Below are positions 34,055 through 43,056 of a DNA stretch of 64,000 nt, in pieces (positions within the stretch are counted from its first letter, which is position 1; every line of letters begins with the position of its first letter). The stretch is from Micromonospora arida. Its GTDB lineage: Bacteria > Actinomycetota > Actinomycetes > Mycobacteriales > Micromonosporaceae. The notes below the pieces were generated by a model. That model was not told the DNA's origin and ran no database searches. It was given only the letters and a program-made list of their open reading frames with translations. The translations under genes were made by a program, and so were the position numbers. The stretch covers positions 1 through 64,000 of the forward strand of contig NZ_QGSY01000177.1 of NCBI RefSeq assembly GCF_003857035.1. The letters are read 5' to 3'.

Positions 34055-35914
34055 GTGATGGCCGGGATCTGGTTGGACGTGCTGGACGAGATCGCTCGCA
34101 CGTGCACTGCACACGGTCGCGGTGACCTACTTCAGACGGTGCGACAGAAGCGCGCGCAACTGCTGGACCCGACGCTGCGTGTCCTGGTCATCGGTGAGCC
34201 GAACCAGGGCAAGAGTCAGCTGATCAACGCGATCATCAACGCTCCGGCCTGCCCGGTCGGCGACGGCCGGACGACCGTGCTGCCGACCGTGGTGCGGCAC
34301 GCCGAGGCCCCCACCGCGGCGGTGGCGCAGGCGCCACCACCAGCGCCGGGGCACCCCACCGGCACCGTCGACGCGGTGGCCGTCGAGCGGACCCCGGTGG
34401 CGCTCAACCAGGTCGCGGCGGGCGTGGCCGGCCTGGTCGGACGTCGGCCGGGCGGCGGCCCGGCGTACGTCGAGATCGGACTGCCCCGTGCCCTGCTCGG
34501 TGCCGGGCTGGTGCTGGTGGACACTCCCGGCACCGACGAGGTCACCAGCATCGGCGCCGCCGCTTCGGTCGCCGCGCCGGCCCGCGCGGACACCGTGCTG
34601 CTGGTCTCCGACTCCACTCGGGAGTTGTCGGTCGCCGAGCTGAACATGCTGCTGCACATCATGCGTTCACATCCGAACGTGGTGGTGGTGCAGAGCAAGA
34701 CCGATCTGGTGGCGGACTGGCGTACGGTCGCCGAGCGCAACCGGCAGCACCTGGCCGAGGCGGGCGTTCCGGCAACGCTGATCCCGGTCTCGGCGGCGCT
34801 GCGACTGCGCGCCGCCGCGGCCGACGACCGTGGGCTCAACGCCGAGTCGGGTTTCCCCGCGCTGATCGCCCGCCTGCAACGAGACCTGGCCGGCAAGGCC
34901 GACCACCTGGCCCGGGCGGCGGTGCAGACGGTGGCCCGGACGGTGGTGGAGCAGTTGGCCGCGCCGCTGCGCGCCGAGTTGGCGACCCAGGAGGCCGAGG
35001 AGCAGTCCGGGCCGATCTCCCGGCTGCACGCCGCGCAGCGCGAGGTCGACGAGCTGCGCCGGTGCTCCACCCGGTGGCAGAACACGTTGACCGACGAGAT
35101 CACCGACCTGCTCGCCGACCTTGAGTACGACCTGCGTGACCGGACCCGACAGATCCTGCGCGCGGTGGACGAGGCGTTCGACACCGCCGACCCGTTGGTC
35201 GCCTGGGACACCTTCCAGGACTGGCTGGAGCGGAGCCTGGTGGAGGCGGCGGAGGCGAACCACGAGTGGCTGATCCAACGCTGTGACTGGATCGCCCGGC
35301 GGGTGGCCGCCAACTTCGACCGGTACGGCTACGACGTGCTGCCGCCCTGGTCGATGACGATGCCGGACGACATCGGCGAGCGACTGCCCGAGCTGCAACG
35401 GCCGACGATCGACCGGTTCACCACCGGCCAGAAGCTGTTCACCGGCATGAAGGGCTCGTACGGCGGCATGCTGATGTTCGGTCTGGCGACCACCCTGGCC
35501 GGCATGCCGATGATCAATCCGGTCTCGGTCGGCATCGGGGCGCTCTTCGGCGGCAAGAGCATCCGTGACGAGAGCAAGCAGTTGCTCCGTCGTCGGCAGG
35601 CGACGGTCAAGACGGCCATCCAGCGGCATGTCGACGACTTCTTCGTCCGGATCATCCGAGACTGTCGCGACGCCGCCCGGCAGGTGCAGCGGATGCTGCG
35701 GGACCACTTCACGGGACTGACCGAGGAACTCCAGGAGGCCATCGTGCAGTCGTTCCGCAGCGCGAAGCAGGAGGCCGACACCGACGCCTCCCTGCGCGAG
35801 CAGCGGCAGCGCGAGATCCGGTTGAAGATGACCCGGTTGGCGGCGGTGTACGAGCAGGCTCAGCAGTTGACCGGTGCCCGTTCCGCCCCGCTGCTGCTGG
35901 AGCCGCAGGCATGA
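34055..35914 (+). CDS. iniA: dynamin-like GTPase, IniA-like
   Basis: 619 residues. GTPase domain has P-loop VIGEPNQGKSQLINAII (Lys53 counted from the GTG), switch Thr region TTVLPTVVRHAE, G3 VLVDTPGTDE and G4 VVVQSKTDL. A long helical stalk follows (about 300-600), with a hydrophobic hairpin near 470-500 (GGMLMFGLATTLAGMPMINPVSVG) suited to membrane insertion. Mycobacterial IniA is a bacterial dynamin that mediates GTP-dependent membrane fission and supports survival under cell-wall antibiotics. GTG 34055 or the adjacent ATG 34058 may be the start. The stop overlaps the iniC start (ATGA). Confidence 0.9.
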   Translation: MMAGIWLDVLDEIARTCTAHGRGDLLQTVRQKRAQLLDPTLRVLVIGEPNQGKSQLINAIINAPACPVGDGRTTVLPTVVRHAEAPTAAVAQAPPPAPGHPTGTVDAVAVERTPVALNQVAAGVAGLVGRRPGGGPAYVEIGLPRALLGAGLVLVDTPGTDEVTSIGAAASVAAPARADTVLLVSDSTRELSVAELNMLLHIMRSHPNVVVVQSKTDLVADWRTVAERNRQHLAEAGVPATLIPVSAALRLRAAAADDRGLNAESGFPALIARLQRDLAGKADHLARAAVQTVARTVVEQLAAPLRAELATQEAEEQSGPISRLHAAQREVDELRRCSTRWQNTLTDEITDLLADLEYDLRDRTRQILRAVDEAFDTADPLVAWDTFQDWLERSLVEAAEANHEWLIQRCDWIARRVAANFDRYGYDVLPPWSMTMPDDIGERLPELQRPTIDRFTTGQKLFTGMKGSYGGMLMFGLATTLAGMPMINPVSVGIGALFGGKSIRDESKQLLRRRQATVKTAIQRHVDDFFVRIIRDCRDAARQVQRMLRDHFTGLTEELQEAIVQSFRSAKQEADTDASLREQRQREIRLKMTRLAAVYEQAQQLTGARSAPLLLEPQA

Positions 35915-37371
35915 CGGTGGGAGTGCGCCTGGACGAGGCGGCGTGGGGGTTGCTGCACCAGGCCATCGAGCTTTACCAGGACAATCCCCGGGCCGTCGCT
36001 GAGCTTCGGCAACAGGTGGCCCGGTTGGAGCAGCCGCTGCGCATCGCCATCGCCGGCCCATGGCGATCGGGTAAGTCGACTGTGCTCAACGCGGTGATGG
36101 GCGAGGAGGTCGCGCCGGTCGAGCGGGCGGACGGGGCCTTCACCTGGTACGAGGACGGGGCCGCGCCGCGTGCCACCGCCTACCCGGTCGGGCAGCCGCC
36201 GCAGGAGTTGGCAGTGGTGAAGTCGGCGACCGGGCTGCGGGTGGATCTGGGCTGGGGTGCGGGGGAGGTGCGGGACATCGTGGTGCGGTGGCCGACGCGG
36301 GCGCTGCGGCAGATCACGCTGATCGACACCCCGGCGGTCGCCGGCGGCGCCGAGGAGGGCCGGGCGCCGGTGTTGGAGCGGGTGCTGCGCGACTCGGACG
36401 CGGTGTTGTACCTGACCCGCGACGGTCGCGACAGTGACCTGCGGGTGCTGGAGTCCGCACGGGACAGTGCGGTCGGGCAGTCCGCCCCGGTCAACGTGAT
36501 CATGGTGTTGTCCCGCGCCGACGAGACCGGCGGCGGCCGGATCGACGGTCTACTCACGGCCCGCCAGCTCGCCCGCCGGCACTACCGCGACCCGAGGGTG
36601 AACGCGCTCAGCGTCAACGTCGTGGCGTGCAGCGGCATGATCGGCCTGGCCGGCCGGATGCTCGGTGAATCGGATTTCGCCGCACTCGCGACCCTGGCTC
36701 AGGTGCCCCGGGCGGAGCTGGACGCGCACCTCATCTCCGCCGACCGCTTCCTCCGCGGTGAGCTGCCGGTACGGCTGGACACCGCGGTGCGCGCCGCGCT
36801 GCTGGGCCGGTTCGGGGTCTTCGGTGTCCGGCTGGCGGCCACGCTGGTGCGTAGCGGGTTCGACAGCCGGGTGAAGCTCTCCGCGGAGTTGATTCGGCGG
36901 AGCGGTCTCACCGAGCTGCGCGAGTCGGTGACGCGTTGTTTCATCGATCGCCGCGACGCCCTGAAGGCGCGTTCCGCGCTGGCTGCGGTGGAGGCGCTGC
37001 TGCGGGCCGAGCCCACCCGGGGGTCCACCGAGCTGGTCGGCGCGGTGGAGCAGATCCTCGCCGGTGCGCACGAGTTCCGGGAGCTGCGCCTGCTGGTGGC
37101 GTTGCGGAACACCCGGCTGGGGTTCGACGCGGAGTTGGCCGCCGAGGCGCAGCGGCTGGTCGGCGGCGACGGGGTGGGCCTCGCGGCTCGGCTCGGTGTC
37201 GAGCATGAGGCCGACGTGCGGCAGCTCTGGGAGGTCGCCGCCGAGGCGCAGTGGCGGTGGCGGGACCGGGCGGAGGATCCTCTGCTCCCGCTGGCGCAGC
37301 GGCGCGGCGCTCAGGTCGTGGTCCGCAGTTGCGAGGGGATGATCGCCGAGCTGGCCGCGGGCGGGCGCTGA
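35911..37371 (+). CDS. iniC: dynamin-like GTPase, IniC-like
   Basis: 486 residues. P-loop IAIAGPWRSGKSTVLNAVMG with Lys55, G3 LIDTPAVAGGAEEG, and a G4-like NVIMVLSRADETGGG. The C-terminal half is helical without a hydrophobic hairpin. It corresponds to IniC, the shorter partner of IniA, and may form a heteromeric dynamin. Translational coupling by the 4-base overlap with iniA argues for fixed stoichiometry. It is the last gene of the plus-strand operon; the next gene starts 211 bases later with its own promoter candidate. Confidence 0.88.
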   Translation: MTVGVRLDEAAWGLLHQAIELYQDNPRAVAELRQQVARLEQPLRIAIAGPWRSGKSTVLNAVMGEEVAPVERADGAFTWYEDGAAPRATAYPVGQPPQELAVVKSATGLRVDLGWGAGEVRDIVVRWPTRALRQITLIDTPAVAGGAEEGRAPVLERVLRDSDAVLYLTRDGRDSDLRVLESARDSAVGQSAPVNVIMVLSRADETGGGRIDGLLTARQLARRHYRDPRVNALSVNVVACSGMIGLAGRMLGESDFAALATLAQVPRAELDAHLISADRFLRGELPVRLDTAVRAALLGRFGVFGVRLAATLVRSGFDSRVKLSAELIRRSGLTELRESVTRCFIDRRDALKARSALAAVEALLRAEPTRGSTELVGAVEQILAGAHEFRELRLLVALRNTRLGFDAELAAEAQRLVGGDGVGLAARLGVEHEADVRQLWEVAAEAQWRWRDRAEDPLLPLAQRRGAQVVVRSCEGMIAELAAGGR

Positions 37372-37582
37372 GCGTCCGAGTGTGGATCGCGGCCCGAAAA
37401 CCGTTATTCGATCTCACTCCGCACGGTCGCCGTTGACCTGCGGAGATAACGCTCTCACGGATGGTGGGAGAGTGCTTGACGCGCCCGCGATCCGGACGCA
37501 ACGATGCATTCGCATGTCTCGTCCCACCACCGCCAGGCGTGATCGGCGCACGCCGTCCCTCGCACCGCGAAAGGACCCCACT
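37372..37582 (+). promoter_or_regulatory. promoter region of the ThuA/dehydrogenase gene
   Basis: TTGACG at 37476-37481 with AACGAT (37500-37505) 18 bases on is a reasonable promoter. Just upstream, GCTCTCA (37451-37457) and TGGGAGAG (37464-37471) form an imperfect inverted repeat that could be an operator for a LacI-type sugar regulator. AAAGGA at 37570-37575 is the ribosome-binding site that fixes the GTG start at 37583. Confidence 0.45.
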
Positions 37583-40500
37583 GTGCGCAGATCCCTGAGA
37601 TCGTGGCTCGGCCTCGCGCTGAGCACGATCCTCGTGGCGGGCGGCATCGTCGCCTCGCCACCCACGGCCAGCGCCGCACCGTTCACCGTGCTGGTCTTCA
37701 GCAAGACCGCCGGATTCCGGCACGGATCCATCACCCCGGGCATCGCCGCGATCCAGCAACTCGGTGCGGCCAACGGCTTCACCGTCGAGGCCACCGAGGA
37801 CGCCGCCCAGTTCACCGACGCCAACCTGGACCGGTTCGCCGCGGTGATCTGGCTCTCCACCACCGGCGACGTGCTCAACGCCGCCCAGCAGGCCGCCTTC
37901 GAGCGCTACATCACCGGCGGCGGCGGGTACGTGGGCGTGCACTCCGCCTCCGACACCGAGTACGACTGGCCCTGGTACGGGGGACTGGTCGGGGCGTACT
38001 TCGCCTCGCACCCGGCCGAGCAGAACGTCACAGTGAAGGTCGCCGACCAGGTGCACCCGTCCACCGCGACGCTGCCGCAGCGGTGGAACCGGTTCGACGA
38101 GTTGTACAACTACCGCACCAACCCTCGCGGCAACGCGCACGTGCTGGCCACCCTGGACGAGAGCACCTACACGGGCGGGAGCATGGGCGCCGACCACCCG
38201 ATCTCCTGGTGCCAGAACTACTCCGGCGGCCGAGCCTGGTACACGGGCCTGGGGCACACCGACGCGTCGTACACCGAGGCGAACTTCCGTCAGCACCTGC
38301 TCGGCGGCATCCGGACGGCCGCCGGCGCGGTCGACGCCGACTGTGGCCCCACCGTCACCAGCAGCTTCCAGCAGGTGGAGCTGGCCAAGGGCGCGGCCGA
38401 GACCGGTGAGCCGATGAGCCTCACCGTCCTGCCGGACCGGGGCGTGCTGCACACCTCCCGCAACGGCGTGATCCGGCACACCGACGCCGCCGGCAACACC
38501 AAGATCGCCGCAACCCTGCCGGTCTACACCGGCGACGAGGAGGGTTTGCAGGGCATCAAGGCCGACCCGAACTTCGCCACCAACCGCTGGGTGTACGCGT
38601 ACTTCGCCCCACCACTGAGCACCCCCGGTGGCGGTGCGCCGGCCACCGGCACCCCGGCCGACTTCGCCGTCTGGGAGGGCGTCAACCGGCTGGCCCGGTT
38701 CACCGTCAACGCGGACAACACCATCAACCTGGCCAGCGAGACGTTGATCCTGAACGTGCCGACCAGCCGGGGCATGTGCTGCCACGTCGGCGGTGACATG
38801 GACTTCGACGCGGCCGGCAACCTCTACCTGTCCACCGGTGACGACACCAACCCGTTCGACTCCGCCGGCTTCACCCCGATCGACGAGCGGGCCGGGCGTA
38901 ACCCGGCCTTCGACGCGCAGCGCACCTCGGCGAACAGCAACGACCTGCGCGGCAAGGTCCTGCGGATCAAGCCGAGCGCGGCCGGCGGCTACACCATCCC
39001 GGCCGGCAACATGTTCGCCCCGGGCACCGCGCGGACCCGCCCGGAGGTCTACGCGATGGGCTTCCGCAACCCGTTCCGGATGAGCGTGGACAAGGCCACC
39101 GGCATCGTCTACCTCGGTGACTACGGTCCCGACGCGGGCACCGCCGACCCGAACCGGGGGCCGGCGGGCAACGTCGAGTTCGCCCGGATCGACAGGCCCG
39201 GCTTCTACGGCTGGCCGTACTGCACCGCCCGCAACGACGCCTACAACGACTACACCTTCCCGTCCGGGCCGTCCGGCGCGAAGTTCAACTGCGCCGGTGG
39301 GCCGGTGAACAACTCGCCGAACAACACCGGCATCACCCAGCTGCCGCCGGCCGTCTCGGCCTGGTTGCCGTACGGCGGCTCCGGCTCGCCGCCGGAGTTC
39401 ACCGGCGGTGGCCTGTCGCCGATGGGCGGGCCGGTCTACCGGTACGACCCGAACAACACCTCGCCCGTGGCGTTCCCCGAGTACTACGACGGGACCTACT
39501 TCGCCGGCGAGTTCGGTCGCCGCTGGATCAAGAACATCAAACTCGACGGGTCCGGCCAACCGCTGAAGATCAACCCGTTTCCGTGGACCGGCACCCAGGT
39601 CATGGACATGGAGTTCGGCCCGGACGGCGCGCTCTACGTACTCGACTACGGCACCGGCTGGTTCAACGGCGACGCCAACTCGGCGCTCTACCGCATCGAG
39701 TACGCCCGCGAGGGCCGAGCGCCCGTCGCCAAGGTGTCCGCCACCCCAACCAGTGGCACCGCGCCGCTGACCGTTGCCTTCTCCTCGGCCGGCACCCTCG
39801 ACCCGGACGGCGACCCGTTCACCTACGCCTGGGACTTCGACAACAACGGCACCACCGACTCGACCGCCGCGAACCCGAGCTTCACGTACACCACCAACGG
39901 GACCCGCAGCCCGACGCTGACGGTCCGGGACACCACTGGCAAGACGGCCACCGCGAGCGTGGTCGTCACGATCGGCAACAGCGCCCCGGTGGTCACCGTC
40001 AACACCCCGTTGAACGGGCAGACCTTCAGTTTCGGGGACGCGGTGCCGTTCTCCGTCACCGTCACCGACGCCCAGGACGGCGCGATCAACTGTGCCCGGG
40101 TCAAGGTGAACTACGTCCTCGGCCACGACTCGCACGGCCACCAGCTCGGCAGCGTGCAGGGCTGCACCGGGGTCATCCAGACCTCGGCCGACGGCGAGCA
40201 CGACACGGCGGCGAACATCTTCGGCATCATCGACGCCGAGTACACCGACCTGGGTGGAGGCGGCCAGCCGGCGCTGACCACGCACACCCAGGCGGTGCTG
40301 CAACCTCGGGTACGCCAGGCCGAGCACTTCGGTGACTCGTCCGGCGTCCAGATCGTCGCCGGGGCGGCGGGGCACGGCGGCGCGGCGGTCGGCTACGTCG
40401 ACAACAACGACTGGATCTCGTTCCGTCCGTACAACCTGACCGGCGTCCAGTCGTTCAGCGCCCGGGTCGGTGCACCGGCCGGCGGTGGCGGCACGTTGGA

Positions 40501-41524
40501 GTTGCGGGTCGACTCGCCCACCGGGCCGCTGGTCGGTTCGGCCACCGTCGTGCCCACCGGTGGGTACGCCACCTTCGCCACGGTCACCGGTGGGGTCACC
40601 GCCCCGACCGGCACCCGGACCCTGTTCCTGGTCTTCAAGGGCACCGGCCCGTACTTCGACATCGACGAGTTCACCCTCTCCACCAGCCCGGGCGGTCCCG
40701 GACCTGACCCGGATCCGGATCCCGAGCCGGGTGCCAACCTGGCCCGGGGCAAGCCGGCGCGCGCGTCCAGCTTCGAGGGCGCGTTCACCGCGGCCAACGC
40801 GTTCGACGGCGTGGCCGGTACCCGGTGGGGCAGCGCCTTCGGCGACCCACAGTGGATCGACGTGGACCTCGGCGCCACGTACGCCATCAACCGGGTCAAG
40901 CTCACCTGGGAGGCGGCGTACGGCAGCGGATACCAGATACAGACCTCGCCGGACGGGGTCAACTTCACCACGATCCGTACGGTGACCGGTGGTGACGGCG
41001 GGGTGGACGACCTGACCGGGCTCAGCGGGTCCGGCCGGTACGTCCGGCTGCTCGGCACCATGCGGGGGACCGCCTGGGGCTACTCGCTGTTCGAGTTCGA
41101 GGTGTACGGCGGCAGCGGTGGAACCGGTCCGCCCGGTGGCAACCTGCTGCTGAACAAGCCCACGTCGACGTCCAGCAACGAGGGGGCCGACGTGTCCGGC
41201 GCCCAGGCGGTGGACGGCAGCCTCACCACCCGCTGGTCGAGCACGTTCTCCGATCCGCAGTGGATCCGGGTGGACCTCGGCAGCCCCACCGCGATCGGTC
41301 GGGTCAAGCTGAGCTGGGAGGCGGCGTACAGCAGCGCGTACCAGATCCAGACCTCGAATGACGGCACCACCTGGACCACAGTGAAGACGGTGACCGGGGC
41401 CGACGGCGGCGTGGACGAGCACACCGCCCTCGGGGCCAACGGCCGCTACCTGCGGATCAATGGCACGGCGCGGGGCACCGGATATGGCCACTCGCTCTGG
41501 GAGGTGGAGGCGTACGCCAGCTGA
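37583..41524 (+). CDS. secreted multidomain ThuA / sugar dehydrogenase / PKD / CBM6 / discoidin protein
   Basis: 1313 residues. Signal peptide ends VASPPTASAAP. Modules in order: ThuA-like domain (about 33-254; VLVFSKTAGFRHGSI, GGGYVGVHSASDTEYDW); glucose/sorbosone dehydrogenase propeller (about 258-711; EEGLQGIKADPNFATN, MCCHVGGDMDFDAAGNLY); PKD domain (712-793; AFSSAGTLDPDGDPF); an Ig-like domain (794-910); CBM6 (911-1035; AEHFGDSSGVQ, YVDNNDWISF); acidic linker PGPDPDPDPEPG; and two F5/8-type discoidin domains (1050-1175, 1185-1313) that are close duplicates. It probably binds plant or fungal polysaccharide and oxidises released sugars. The GTG at 37583 has AAAGGA seven bases upstream. The open frame before it is not used. 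Confidence 0.9.
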   Translation: MRRSLRSWLGLALSTILVAGGIVASPPTASAAPFTVLVFSKTAGFRHGSITPGIAAIQQLGAANGFTVEATEDAAQFTDANLDRFAAVIWLSTTGDVLNAAQQAAFERYITGGGGYVGVHSASDTEYDWPWYGGLVGAYFASHPAEQNVTVKVADQVHPSTATLPQRWNRFDELYNYRTNPRGNAHVLATLDESTYTGGSMGADHPISWCQNYSGGRAWYTGLGHTDASYTEANFRQHLLGGIRTAAGAVDADCGPTVTSSFQQVELAKGAAETGEPMSLTVLPDRGVLHTSRNGVIRHTDAAGNTKIAATLPVYTGDEEGLQGIKADPNFATNRWVYAYFAPPLSTPGGGAPATGTPADFAVWEGVNRLARFTVNADNTINLASETLILNVPTSRGMCCHVGGDMDFDAAGNLYLSTGDDTNPFDSAGFTPIDERAGRNPAFDAQRTSANSNDLRGKVLRIKPSAAGGYTIPAGNMFAPGTARTRPEVYAMGFRNPFRMSVDKATGIVYLGDYGPDAGTADPNRGPAGNVEFARIDRPGFYGWPYCTARNDAYNDYTFPSGPSGAKFNCAGGPVNNSPNNTGITQLPPAVSAWLPYGGSGSPPEFTGGGLSPMGGPVYRYDPNNTSPVAFPEYYDGTYFAGEFGRRWIKNIKLDGSGQPLKINPFPWTGTQVMDMEFGPDGALYVLDYGTGWFNGDANSALYRIEYAREGRAPVAKVSATPTSGTAPLTVAFSSAGTLDPDGDPFTYAWDFDNNGTTDSTAANPSFTYTTNGTRSPTLTVRDTTGKTATASVVVTIGNSAPVVTVNTPLNGQTFSFGDAVPFSVTVTDAQDGAINCARVKVNYVLGHDSHGHQLGSVQGCTGVIQTSADGEHDTAANIFGIIDAEYTDLGGGGQPALTTHTQAVLQPRVRQAEHFGDSSGVQIVAGAAGHGGAAVGYVDNNDWISFRPYNLTGVQSFSARVGAPAGGGGTLELRVDSPTGPLVGSATVVPTGGYATFATVTGGVTAPTGTRTLFLVFKGTGPYFDIDEFTLSTSPGGPGPDPDPDPEPGANLARGKPARASSFEGAFTAANAFDGVAGTRWGSAFGDPQWIDVDLGATYAINRVKLTWEAAYGSGYQIQTSPDGVNFTTIRTVTGGDGGVDDLTGLSGSGRYVRLLGTMRGTAWGYSLFEFEVYGGSGGTGPPGGNLLLNKPTSTSSNEGADVSGAQAVDGSLTTRWSSTFSDPQWIRVDLGSPTAIGRVKLSWEAAYSSAYQIQTSNDGTTWTTVKTVTGADGGVDEHTALGANGRYLRINGTARGTGYGHSLWEVEAYAS

Positions 41525-41587
41525 ACCACCACCGATGACGTGGCCGGCGCGGTGATCCGTGCCGGCCACGTCCGTTCGCGGTCTTGT

Positions 41588-41608
41588 ATATACCGTCTAT
41601 CGGTATAT
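41588..41608 (+). promoter_or_regulatory. PadR operator, autoregulatory
   Basis: A perfect 8-bp inverted repeat, ATATACCG (41588-41595) and CGGTATAT (41601-41608), with a TCTAT spacer. It ends 10 bases before the PadR start codon. AT-rich palindromes of this TATACCG-type are typical of PadR autoregulation. The right arm supplies a TATATG -10-like box, and the transcript may be nearly leaderless. Confidence 0.75.
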
Positions 41609-41618
41609 GCTTCCTGGC

Positions 41619-41966
41619 ATGGTTGAACCTCCACTACGGGAACCGACGTTCCTGGTGCTCACCGCGCTGGCGGAGGTGCCCATGCACGGGTACGCCGTCA
41701 TCGAGGACGTGCTGCGCATCTCCGACGGGAGGGTGCGACTGCGCGCCGGCACCCTCTACGCCGTCCTCGACCGGCTCCGCGCCGACGGTCTCATCGAGGT
41801 CGAGCGCGAAGAGGTGGTGCAGTCGCGACTGCGCCGCTACTACCGCCTCACCGCGCTGGGCGCGCGGCGGCTCGCCGAGGAGGCTTCCCGCCTTCGACAC
41901 AACGCGGACGCCGCCCGGGCGCGGCTGCGCCGCAGCGGCCTCCTGGCCGACGGGGGTGCAGCGTGA
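41619..41966 (+). CDS. PadR-family transcriptional regulator
   Basis: 115 residues. The PadR winged helix is complete: EPTFLVLTALAEVPMHGYAV, then RLRAGTLYAVLDRLRADGLIEVE, and RRYYRLTALGARRLAEE. A short C-terminal helix follows, as in PadR subfamily 2. ATG 41619 gives the usual family N terminus; ATG 41607 lies inside the operator. Its stop overlaps the GTG of the next gene (GTGA), so regulator and membrane protein are co-translated, the common PadR plus membrane-partner arrangement. Confidence 0.92.
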   Translation: MVEPPLREPTFLVLTALAEVPMHGYAVIEDVLRISDGRVRLRAGTLYAVLDRLRADGLIEVEREEVVQSRLRRYYRLTALGARRLAEEASRLRHNADAARARLRRSGLLADGGAA

Positions 41967-43039
41967 ACAGCGACGATCTGGAGCGCCGCTACCGACGGCT
42001 GCTGGCCGTCTATCCGTGGGAACACCGTCGGGTGTACGAGGACGAGATGCTGGCCGTCCTCCTCGCCGGCGCACGGCCGGGCCAGCGGCGACCCGCCGCC
42101 GCCGACGTGCGGAACCTGGTCGGTGCCGGGCTGCGGGCGCGGCTACGGGTGGGCGCACGGGGGTTCACCGAGCCGAGCTGGGCCGACGCGGCGACGGTGA
42201 CCGGCCTGCTGGTCGGAGTCGTCTTGCTGGCGTTCGCCAGCAAGACGCTGCTCGATCAGCTCGTCCGTGCGCCGGGCCTGCCGCCCGGGTTCGCGCCGAG
42301 AGGTCCGGATCTCGTCGACTGGTTGCGCGTCGCAGGCTGGGCGGGCGTCTGTGCCGCGGTGCTGGTCGGGTGGCGTTGGCTAGCCGCCGGTCTGGCCTGG
42401 GCCGGCGTGCTCGGCTGGGGTGCGCTCGTCGCCCCGCAGACCAGTGGCAACCCGACGTACGTGGTGGACATGCTGCCGCAGCTCGCCCTCGCCGTGGTGG
42501 GTGCCGCCGCGCTCACCGTGCCGGCGCAGCGTCGCCGGGCGATCGCGCTGCTGGGCGTACGCCGACTGCTGGCACTGGTGCTCGCGCCGGCCGCGATGGT
42601 CGCGCTGTTGGTGATGAACCGGGTGGGCAGCCCCACGTTCAGTTTCGTCGATGGGGTGTCCTACCAGGTCTTCTACGGCCTCGAGGCGAGCAGTGAGGTG
42701 GTTCTCTGGCTCTACGTCGCGGGCCTGGCGGCCGCCGCGTCGGCCATGGTGATCGCGGTGGCCACGCTCACCCCGGAGGTACGCCGGCGGATCGTCGTCC
42801 TGCTCCTGCCCGTGGCGACCCTCGCCCTGGTGGTCGACAGGGCCCTGGCCGGTTGGGTCACCTCGACGATGAACATGGGACACGCCATCCCCCTGGTGCC
42901 GGCGCAGTGGGCGATGCTGGTGCTGGTCGCGCCGGTGACCTTCCTGGCCGGGGCGTTGCTCGTGCGACGTCGGGAGGAGGCCCTGCGCATGGTCGCCCTC
43001 GGCCGAAACGCCGACCGCGAGCAGCCGATGGGTCAGTGA
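41963..43039 (+). CDS. membrane protein co-transcribed with PadR
   Basis: 358 residues. A short cytoplasmic start (LERRYRRLLAVYPWEHRRVYEDEMLAVLL) is typical of actinobacterial membrane proteins found behind PadR regulators. It is followed by about nine membrane helices between residues 75 and 340. No ABC ATPase or catalytic motif is seen. Function is unknown; context suggests envelope or drug-stress output of the PadR unit. A hairpin with the core GCGGTCGACCGC (43041-43052) starts right after the stop. Confidence 0.8.
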   Translation: MNSDDLERRYRRLLAVYPWEHRRVYEDEMLAVLLAGARPGQRRPAAADVRNLVGAGLRARLRVGARGFTEPSWADAATVTGLLVGVVLLAFASKTLLDQLVRAPGLPPGFAPRGPDLVDWLRVAGWAGVCAAVLVGWRWLAAGLAWAGVLGWGALVAPQTSGNPTYVVDMLPQLALAVVGAAALTVPAQRRRAIALLGVRRLLALVLAPAAMVALLVMNRVGSPTFSFVDGVSYQVFYGLEASSEVVLWLYVAGLAAAASAMVIAVATLTPEVRRRIVVLLLPVATLALVVDRALAGWVTSTMNMGHAIPLVPAQWAMLVLVAPVTFLAGALLVRRREEALRMVALGRNADREQPMGQ

Positions 43040-43056
43040 GGCGGTCGACCGCTCAC
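43036..43056. terminator. hairpin between convergent genes
   Basis: The perfect palindrome GCGGTCGACCGC at 43041-43052 is flanked by GTGA and TCAC, extending the stem with a one-base bulge. It spans the gap between the stops at 43039 and 43053. Confidence 0.5.

Noticed and set aside
36941-41569. Open frame of about 1540 codons on the minus strand opposite iniC and the ThuA protein
   Set aside because: Low-complexity composition without motifs and no start signal; the plus-strand genes have complete domains.
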